Source: Psychrobacter lutiphocae DSM 21542 | Lineage (GTDB): Bacteria > Pseudomonadota > Gammaproteobacteria > Pseudomonadales > Moraxellaceae | Direction of reading: 5' to 3' | Length of the DNA stretch: 42,273 nucleotides | Assembly (NCBI RefSeq): GCF_000382145.1 | Contig: NZ_KB907648.1 | Span: forward strand, 1 to 42,273 | In this document: positions 35,953 to 42,273 of the stretch, piece after piece | How positions within the stretch are numbered: position 1 is the first letter of the stretch | How the letters are laid out: each line of letters opens with the position of its first letter | Notes under the pieces: generated by a model | What the model was told of the DNA's origin: nothing | Databases searched by the model: none | The model's input: the letters and a program-made list of their open reading frames with translations, nothing else | Position numbers and translations under genes: made by a program

Positions 35953-36279
35953 GATATGTTTAGCATTGGTGTTTGTAGGTATAGCATATAAGTTTGTGTC
36001 ACCAGCGTTTAATCGACTTAGCGCTATCAACGCATTAAGCTTCCTGAATAATTAACAAACCCTAGCATTCTGAGTTAAAATCAATCTATTCATTCTTGTA
36101 TCGAATGTTTTTTATTTATAATGAAAGAAGCCTAAAAGGGTGACAAGGCAACCGAGTGCAAGTACTACACATGTAGGCTTAGCGAGACACTGCGTTTAGT
36201 AACTCTCTGGTTATATAGCCCCTTGTAATCTAATCAACATACAAACCTTTTAACAAACAAACTAAAAGATATTCAAATT
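35953..36279. other. Spacer before valS with an open hydrophobic +1 frame
   Basis: Immediately after the YbjQ-like stop, the +1 frame stays open to 36055 and reads ICLALVFVGIAYKFVSPAF, then NRLSAINALSFLNN, a plausible TM tail without a clear start codon or ribosome-binding site. The rest contains an inverted copy of the dispersed repeat (36109-36190). The valS promoter is not placed. Confidence 0.4.
36109..36190 (-). repeat. Dispersed intergenic repeat, inverted copy
   Basis: The - strand reads GTGTCTCGCTAAGCCTACAT, then GTGTAGTACTTGCACTCGG, TTGCCTT and TTTTAGGCTTCTTTCATTATAA, matching the copy at 10021-10095 along its whole length including the flank. Confidence 0.8.
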
Positions 36280-39222
36280 ATGAGCAATCCCAATACAAAT
36301 AGCAATCTGACAGCATCCATTCAATCGGCACTGAAGCAATTAGAAAATGCATACAACCCAAGTGAAGTCGAGAAGGGCATGTATCAGCGCTGGGAAGACA
36401 GTGGCTATTTTAAGCCAAGTTTTGATAGCGATACGTCTTTTTCAATCGCCTTGCCACCGCCAAACGTCACTGGGTCATTGCACATGGGGCATGGCTTTAA
36501 TAACGCCATCATGGATTCGCTAACCCGCTATCACCGTATGCTGGGTGACAATACGCTATGGCAACCAGGTACAGACCACGCAGGTATTGCAACACAGATG
36601 GTCGTTGAGCGCCGTCTAAATGCCGAAGGTATTAAGCGTACGGACATGAGTCGTGAAGACTTTATTGATAAAGTGTGGGAATGGAAAGAAGAGTCGGGCG
36701 GTAACATCACCAGCCAAATTCGCCGTCTTGGTAGTTCGGTAGATTGGTCACGTGAACGCTTTACGATGGATGAAGGCTTGTCTAATGCGGTGAAAGAAGT
36801 GTTTGTGCGTCTGCATGACGAAGGCTTAATTTATCGTGGTAAACGTTTGGTGAACTGGGATCCTAAGTTTCAGACCGCACTGTCTGACCTAGAAGTAGAA
36901 AACCATGACGAAAAAGGCTCATTGTGGCATTTTCGCTATTATTTTACTGACAAATCAGTAACGACCCAAGACGGCAAAGACTATGTGGTGGTTGCTACTA
37001 CCCGTCCAGAGACGCTACTAGGCGATACTGCGGTGGCGATCAATCCAAAAGATGAGCGTTATACCCACCTTGTAGGCAAAACCATCACCCTGCCAATTAC
37101 TGGCCGTGAAGTACCGATCGTTGCCGATGATTATGTCGAAAGCGACTTTGGTACGGGTGTGGTGAAGATTACCCCAGCGCATGATTTTAATGACTATGAG
37201 CTTGGACGTCGTCATAACACACCACTGATTAATATTTTTGATAAATATGCACATATCTTGCCTGAAATGCAGATTTATCCAGATTTGCAAACTCGAGATC
37301 CACAGCTAGAGACTACACCAGAGGCATATGTTGGTCTTGAGCGCTTTGAAGCTCGTAAGCAGTTGGTGGCGCAAGCCAAAGAAGAGGGCTGGCTAGAAGA
37401 TATCGAAGATTATCAGCTCAAAGCGCCACGTGGCGATCGTAGTGGCGTCATCGTTGAGCCTTGGTTAACCGACCAATGGTATGTGGCAGTTGAAGAGCTT
37501 GCCAAACCTTCTATCGAAGCGGTAGAAAATGGCGACATCGAGTTTGTACCAGCGCAATACAAAAACATGTATATGTCATGGATGAGAGATATTCAAGACT
37601 GGTGTATCAGTCGTCAACTGTGGTGGGGGCATCGCATCCCTGCTTGGTATGACAATGATGACAACATCTATGTTGCCCGTGACGAAGCCGAAGTACGCAC
37701 TAAGTACAAGCTAGATGATAGTGTTGAACTGCGCCAAGATGAAGACGTGTTAGACACTTGGTTTAGCTCAGGTTTATGGACGTTTAGCACCCTAGGTTGG
37801 GGCGATCCACAAGCGGACAAAAAAGTGCTCGAAACCTTCCACCCAACCAGCGTGTTGGTGACGGGCTTTGACATCATATTCTTCTGGGTCGCTCGCATGA
37901 TTATGCTGACCATGCACTTTATGAAAAATGCTGACGGCACCCCACAAATTCCATTTAAGACGGTATATGTGCATGGTCTGGTGCGTGATGGCCAAGGTCA
38001 GAAGATGTCAAAATCTAAGGGTAACGTACTAGATCCGATCGACTTAATTGACGGTATTGATCTTGAAACCTTGGTTGCCAAGCGCACCAGCAATATGATG
38101 AATCCAAAAGATGCGGCCAAGATTGAAAAGCAAACCCGAAAGGAGTTCCCAGAAGGCATTCCGTCTTATGGTACCGATGCGCTGCGCTTTACTTTCACCT
38201 CGCTGGCAAGCACCGGCCGTGACATCAACTTTGACCTAAAACGAGTTGAAGGCTACCGCAACTTTGCGAATAAAATCTGGAACGCCAGCCGTTTTGTGTT
38301 GATGAACTGTATCGACAAAGAAGGCAACGCCTTACCCATTGATGGCCAAGCCAATCCAGACGTTTGGGAGCTACCAGAGAAGTGGATTATCAGCCGACTG
38401 AACTCAACCATTAGCAATATCCATCAGCATTTTGAGCAGTTCCGTTTGGACATGGTCAGCCATGATATTTATGACTTTATCTGGAATGAATATTGTGACT
38501 GGTATGTTGAGCTTGCCAAAGCCAGCCTTAATGATGACAGCGTTGCCGATGAGCGTAAGGCTCAGATTCGCTACGTGTTACTGCACGTATTAGAGACGGC
38601 GATGCGCTTTACCCATCCTGTCATGCCGTATCTGACCGAAGAGATTTGGCAGACAGTTGCGCCATTATTAAATCGCAAAACCACCGACAGCATCATGATT
38701 GCCGACTTCCCTAGCGTCAATGAATCGCAAGTCAACGCCCAAGTCGAAACCGACATGACCTGGCTACAAGAGCTGATTGCTGGCGTGCGCAACATTCGCG
38801 GCGAGATGAAACTGGGCAACGCAGTACGCTTGCCGGTATTGCTTGAGAACATCACCACTGAGCAAACCGAACGCCTCAGCCGTATCGAAAACCAATTCAA
38901 AGCGCTTGCCAAAGTTGAGAGCTTAACGATTGTTGGCGAGGGGGAGGATGTGCCGTTATCGTCTTCTAGCATGGTCGGCAAACTGCGTGTATTAGTGCCG
39001 ATGAAAGGCTTAATCGACCCAACCGCTGAGCTAAAACGCCTCGCAAAATCGCAAGAAAAACTACAAAAGCAAGCCGAAGGCATCGCCCGCAAACTGGCCA
39101 ACGAAGGGTTTGTCAGCAAAGCCCCAGCTGACGTGGTTGCAGGCGAGAAGGTTAAGCTTGAAGAGTTACAAAGTCAACTGAAGGTGATGAGTGAACAAGT
39201 TGAGCAGTTAAAAGCGCTATAA
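36280..39222 (+). CDS. valS: Valyl-tRNA synthetase
   Basis: This class I synthetase charges tRNA-Val and edits misactivated threonine. The 980-aa protein (E. coli 951) has the HIGH-type motif HMGH (68-71) in [15 protein letters not shown] and KMSKS (575-579). The CP1 editing region includes [17 protein letters not shown] and [19 protein letters not shown]. The anticodon-binding domain follows, and a C-terminal coiled-coil arm (~915-980, rich in Lys/Glu/Leu) typical of ValS. Residues are standard throughout. No leader attenuator was recognised in the 5' spacer. It is monocistronic. Confidence 0.98.
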   Translation: MSNPNTNSNLTASIQSALKQLENAYNPSEVEKGMYQRWEDSGYFKPSFDSDTSFSIALPPPNVTGSLHMGHGFNNAIMDSLTRYHRMLGDNTLWQPGTDHAGIATQMVVERRLNAEGIKRTDMSREDFIDKVWEWKEESGGNITSQIRRLGSSVDWSRERFTMDEGLSNAVKEVFVRLHDEGLIYRGKRLVNWDPKFQTALSDLEVENHDEKGSLWHFRYYFTDKSVTTQDGKDYVVVATTRPETLLGDTAVAINPKDERYTHLVGKTITLPITGREVPIVADDYVESDFGTGVVKITPAHDFNDYELGRRHNTPLINIFDKYAHILPEMQIYPDLQTRDPQLETTPEAYVGLERFEARKQLVAQAKEEGWLEDIEDYQLKAPRGDRSGVIVEPWLTDQWYVAVEELAKPSIEAVENGDIEFVPAQYKNMYMSWMRDIQDWCISRQLWWGHRIPAWYDNDDNIYVARDEAEVRTKYKLDDSVELRQDEDVLDTWFSSGLWTFSTLGWGDPQADKKVLETFHPTSVLVTGFDIIFFWVARMIMLTMHFMKNADGTPQIPFKTVYVHGLVRDGQGQKMSKSKGNVLDPIDLIDGIDLETLVAKRTSNMMNPKDAAKIEKQTRKEFPEGIPSYGTDALRFTFTSLASTGRDINFDLKRVEGYRNFANKIWNASRFVLMNCIDKEGNALPIDGQANPDVWELPEKWIISRLNSTISNIHQHFEQFRLDMVSHDIYDFIWNEYCDWYVELAKASLNDDSVADERKAQIRYVLLHVLETAMRFTHPVMPYLTEEIWQTVAPLLNRKTTDSIMIADFPSVNESQVNAQVETDMTWLQELIAGVRNIRGEMKLGNAVRLPVLLENITTEQTERLSRIENQFKALAKVESLTIVGEGEDVPLSSSSMVGKLRVLVPMKGLIDPTAELKRLAKSQEKLQKQAEGIARKLANEGFVSKAPADVVAGEKVKLEELQSQLKVMSEQVEQLKAL

Positions 39223-39239
39223 AAGCGCCAAAACAAAAA

Positions 39240-39385
39240 GCAAAAGCCTAAAAAGCATGGCCTCAGCATCTGTTGATTTAGACAGGGAGAAATATGCGGG
39301 TCATGCGTAGGCGACTGTTAATGACTTTGCTCGGCGCTCGTCCCTCGCGCAAAAGCCTAAATTTTTAATTTATTTAGGAGTTTTC
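39240..39385. other. valS downstream spacer and composition boundary
   Basis: A 13-bp direct repeat GCAAAAGCCTAAA occurs at 39240-39252 and 39349-39361, flanking a less AT-rich 96-bp stretch. The second copy leads into a hairpin CCTAAAT/ATTTAGG (39356-39378) followed by TTTT, a weak terminator-like structure. After it the sequence becomes strongly AT-rich through the restriction-modification genes, so this is the likely left edge of an acquired segment. Confidence 0.45.
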
Positions 39386-39483
39386 ATCTTTTATATCTTA
39401 ATTTACATCAAATGCTATGGTTGTATAATAACCTTATTGACTTATAATAGTATATTAGTAAGTGGTCAAAAGTGAGGTGATTA

Positions 39484-40647
39484 GTGGCTAACCATATTGA
39501 CATTGACGAATTAGTCTTACGAGAAGAAGCGGTACGTGAAAGGTACTTTCATGACCTGATTATTAGTAATAATAACATTAAGTCTGATTTGCTATCTATT
39601 CTTGACTTACCAACCTCTCTTGATGCTCTCAATCTTATTCATGAAGATAGATATTTAAACGGTATTATTGCTGATTTTACTTTGGTGTACGATAATCAAA
39701 TCGAAGCGATTATTGAGGTAAAGGCTGCTGATATTGGGTTAACTAGTTACGTCCGTGGTATTGGTCAGGTTTTACAATATGAATACTTTTGGGAAAAGGG
39801 TATTACCTCTAATCGTACTCCATCTGATAGTAGTTATAGTTCCGAATTCAAAAGTGTTTTATTTATTCCATCTTCCATATTTCAGAACAAATTATTTAAT
39901 GTTGGGCTTTTTAAATACCCTGATACTACTAAGATAATTGAAGTTAATGAAGTAAATAATGCAGTTAGAGAAGTTTCTAAAAAAGAGCTAAAAGCATTAG
40001 AAGATGCAAAGGTTAATAATATTACAAGTATTTCCCAGTATTATGTTAGAGACAACCGCCTTTTTGAAATATATATGCTTTTAAAGTATCTATGTTATTT
40101 GAGTTATAAAGTTAATAAAGAAGTAAAACTGAATAGATATGAAATTGAAGAGAAAATGCGCGAAACTGATTCAATCAACAACAGAAACTGGCGCAATGCT
40201 TTTATTAGTTTATCTTCTTTTGGGTTTATAGATAGTAATAATATGCCTACAAAAAAAGGTATGGAATATGGTAGCTTGAAAGTAAGTGAGTTTTTGTTTG
40301 AAATGTATAAATCTTATGTCAATCCTTATATTGACAAGTTAATGAGCTATTTTGATTCAAATCATCTTAATTTAAATAAGTCCCTAGCAGATATTAAGCA
40401 GGATTATTTAGATTTATATAATGGCAGAGAAATATTATACTTCACACAGTCTGATACACGTTATTTATCATCGTGGTTGAATATATTGCGTGATGATTTC
40501 GGTTGCATTGATTTTGATCCAAGAAGTACAGAACGTACTTTTAACTATAACCCTACTTCACTTAGAGATGCTTACTTGCTTAGAAAAATTGAGATGCATA
40601 CCAAAGCTCATAATTATGTAACAAGGTTGGGAAAACTTTTAAGTTAA
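39484..40647 (+). CDS. Putative type II restriction endonuclease, PD-(D/E)XK fold
   Basis: The 387-aa product starts with GTG, with GAGGTG 5 bases upstream. The N-terminal domain has a nuclease core: Asp64 in IIADFTLVYDN, Glu78 and Lys80 in IIEVKAAD, then GIGQVLQYEYF (Gln95, Gln98), giving D-x13-E-x-K plus the Q-L-x-Y helix seen in many PD-(D/E)XK enzymes. The C-terminal part contains a winged-helix-like stretch (NWRNAFISLSSFGFIDSNNMPTKKG, ~232-256, quoted approximately) and helices. It ends 10 bp before a cytosine methyltransferase gene, the classical layout of a type II R-M pair. The coding sequence is much more AT-rich than valS. The target site cannot be told. Confidence 0.75.
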   Translation: MANHIDIDELVLREEAVRERYFHDLIISNNNIKSDLLSILDLPTSLDALNLIHEDRYLNGIIADFTLVYDNQIEAIIEVKAADIGLTSYVRGIGQVLQYEYFWEKGITSNRTPSDSSYSSEFKSVLFIPSSIFQNKLFNVGLFKYPDTTKIIEVNEVNNAVREVSKKELKALEDAKVNNITSISQYYVRDNRLFEIYMLLKYLCYLSYKVNKEVKLNRYEIEEKMRETDSINNRNWRNAFISLSSFGFIDSNNMPTKKGMEYGSLKVSEFLFEMYKSYVNPYIDKLMSYFDSNHLNLNKSLADIKQDYLDLYNGREILYFTQSDTRYLSSWLNILRDDFGCIDFDPRSTERTFNYNPTSLRDAYLLRKIEMHTKAHNYVTRLGKLLS

Positions 40648-40657
40648 TGAGAGGAAC

Positions 40658-41929
40658 ATGAAAAATAGTTATACAATTTTTGAAACTTTTGTGGGAGCTG
40701 GTGGCTCCCATATTGGTTTTAAGCAGAACGGATTTAAAACAGTATATGTAAATGATTACAATCAAGATTGCATTGATACACTGTTACTCAATAATCCTGA
40801 GATTGAAGAAGGTGCATTTGTCGACTGTAAAAGTATTTTAGATGTTGATACAGATAATTTATTGAAAAATATTAAGCTTGACAGAGGTGAGCTTGACGTA
40901 ATGATGGGGGGAATTGTTTGTAAAGGCTTTAGTTTGGCTGGTGAACGTTCCCCAAACGATGAGAGAAACTATTTTTATCATAAACAGCTGGAATTAGTTG
41001 ATGTTTTACAACCCAAAATAAGTATTATTGAGAATGTTAAGGCATTCTCAAATGGTAAGGTTTTATCTGAAAATACACCTCAGGATATTAAAGATAGGGT
41101 TGACATTGTCTGGCAAGCGTTAGAAAACTATAAAGGACAAAAGGCGGACTTACGTAAAAAAGGTGCTATATCAGATGAGTTTCTCAAAAGAGGAGCGGAA
41201 TTACGTAAAGAAAAAGAAAGTTTATTAAAAGTGTTAGTAGACAATAATTATCTTATATCTGTTCTTGATGATTTGTATCATATCTATGATAGGATTGGAT
41301 ATAATGTTTCACATAAAATTCTCAATTCAGCTTGGTATGGTTCTTCTACTAAACGTGAGCGTATAATTATTATAGCTATACGTAAAGATCTACCTAATAG
41401 CTTTATTTATCCCATGCCAGAGTATCACTCTAGCGAAATCTCTACAAAGCTAGATTTTGAGGGCATCGAGAATGTTAAGTTCAAACAGCCTATTAGTATT
41501 GGTGAGGCATTAGCTGCTATTGACTATACTAATACTGAAGATGTTGACAACCGTCCAATGAACCATGCGCCAAAGACTGTAGAGAGATTTAAATATATTA
41601 AAGCAGGTTCTAATATTCAAGAATGTATGGATGAATTGCCTGATGAGCTAAAAATTAGTAGTTTTTATTCACGTGGCAATACTATGCGATTATCAATGGA
41701 CTTATTAGCACCAACCTTAGTACCAGGTCATAGTAATTTTCCAGTTCATCCGATCGAACACCGCAGTATTACAGTTAGGGAGGCTGCTGTAATTACTGGT
41801 TTCCCCATTGACTATAAGTTTATTGGTAACCATTCGAAGCGCTGTGAGCATGTAGGTAACGCAGTACCACCACAGTTAGCCAGTGCTCTTGCTAAGCAGT
41901 GTATTAAGTTTTTAGATGCCCTCGAGTGA
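40658..41929 (+). CDS. DNA cytosine-C5 methyltransferase family protein with atypical motif IV (V-C-K)
   Basis: The 423-aa protein has motif I FVGAGGSHIGF (11-21, SAM binding), motif VI ENV (125-127), a target-recognition region followed by TVREAAVITGFPIDYKF, and motif X GNAVPP (400-405). The catalytic Cys88 is present, but motif IV reads GGIVCKGFS where the family has GGPPCQGFS: Val87 replaces the near-invariant Pro and Lys89 the Gln. Motif VIII is also altered (SSTKRER, 229-235, for the usual P-Q-x-RER). An ~80-residue helical insert (~128-206) lies between motifs VI and VIII. AGAGGA precedes the ATG. It likely protects DNA from the adjoining endonuclease. Being noncanonical, activity is plausible but unproven. 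Confidence 0.85.
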   Translation: MKNSYTIFETFVGAGGSHIGFKQNGFKTVYVNDYNQDCIDTLLLNNPEIEEGAFVDCKSILDVDTDNLLKNIKLDRGELDVMMGGIVCKGFSLAGERSPNDERNYFYHKQLELVDVLQPKISIIENVKAFSNGKVLSENTPQDIKDRVDIVWQALENYKGQKADLRKKGAISDEFLKRGAELRKEKESLLKVLVDNNYLISVLDDLYHIYDRIGYNVSHKILNSAWYGSSTKRERIIIIAIRKDLPNSFIYPMPEYHSSEISTKLDFEGIENVKFKQPISIGEALAAIDYTNTEDVDNRPMNHAPKTVERFKYIKAGSNIQECMDELPDELKISSFYSRGNTMRLSMDLLAPTLVPGHSNFPVHPIEHRSITVREAAVITGFPIDYKFIGNHSKRCEHVGNAVPPQLASALAKQCIKFLDALE

Positions 41930-41979
41930 GCTTTAGAATGAGGCTTAATTTTCGAGCTTTGTAAATACTCAATATTTTA

Positions 41980-42273
41980 TAATATTTAAACTAAGAAGTT
42001 GTATTCACAAGGATAAGTAAATTAAAATACTCACATGAATAGAAAGATATATCCAACCGACTTAACCGATGAGCAATGGAGACGCATTGAACCTCACTTT
42101 AGCCATCATCGGCGCTATAAATGGGACAAGCGAGAGCTAGTCAATGCGGTACTCTATATCACAAAGACAGGCTGTCAGTGGCGTCTGCTTCCTAATGACT
42201 TTCCGCCTTACACCACAGTATGGAGTTTCTTTAGGCGAGCTAATCACTCAGGTCTATGGGACAAAATACTACA
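41980..42273 (+). mobile_element. Left part of an IS5-family insertion sequence
   Basis: The element is inferred from its transposase start. The left boundary is approximate; only the 5' part of the element is in the window. Confidence 0.6.
42035..42273 (+). CDS. IS5-family transposase, 3' partial
   Basis: The frame from the ATG at 42035 runs off the window end; 79 codons are visible. LTDEQWRRIEPHF, a conserved AVLYITKTGCQWRLLPNDFPP and YTTVWSFFRRANHSGLWDKI match the N-terminal (DUF4096-type) domain of IS5-group transposases such as those of the IS1031/IS427 subgroups. The DDE catalytic residues lie beyond the window. The left inverted repeat should lie within ~41980-42034 but cannot be fixed without the right end. 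It sits 105 bp after the methyltransferase. Confidence 0.88.
   Translation, partial: MNRKIYPTDLTDEQWRRIEPHFSHHRRYKWDKRELVNAVLYITKTGCQWRLLPNDFPPYTTVWSFFRRANHSGLWDKIL

Overview
The window looks like chromosome from a gamma-proteobacterium of the family Moraxellaceae, most likely Psychrobacter or a close relative. This is inferred from the mix of genes: a trimeric autotransporter followed by a TpgA-type anchor lipoprotein (an arrangement known from Acinetobacter), a very long PlsB, tandem FadD paralogues, HemJ instead of HemG or HemY, and moderately AT-rich coding sequence. No rRNA or tRNA gene and no CRISPR array was seen.

Positions 1-12083 form a surface-adhesion region. A 5'-truncated trimeric autotransporter adhesin is followed by its probable periplasmic partner tpgA. 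After an AT-rich gap comes a two-partner secretion pair: a filamentous-haemagglutinin-like exoprotein (TpsA) and its outer-membrane transporter (TpsB). A strong terminator separates the pair, and the tpsB terminator lies inside its own coding sequence.

Positions 12137-25869 are mostly lipid and housekeeping genes: plsB (-), tesB (+), a lytic transglycosylase (-), an orphan small membrane protein, mutY (-), two tandem fadD-like acyl-CoA ligases (+) and rph (+). The spacers upstream of tesB and of the first fadD carry repeated operator-like sites. The spacer at 18185-18925 is rich in hairpins and unexplained.

Positions 25877-39222 hold small envelope and unknown proteins, hemJ, bioB, an SCP2-like lipid-binding protein, serB divergent from a YtjB-like two-TM protein, a very acidic small protein, a UPF0149 protein, two YbjQ-family proteins and valS.

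From about 39360 the DNA becomes very AT-rich and accessory in character. It holds a PD-(D/E)XK restriction endonuclease-like gene, a DNA cytosine-C5 methyltransferase-like gene whose catalytic motif reads V-C-K where P-C-Q is expected, and the start of an IS5-family transposase cut by the window end. A dispersed repeat of about 45-75 bp occurs four times in intergenic DNA (9871, 10021, 16761, and 36140 inverted). The odd methyltransferase in its R-M pair, the dispersed repeat, the repeated operator-like sites upstream of the fatty-acid genes and the terminator inside tpsB are the observations most worth checking.
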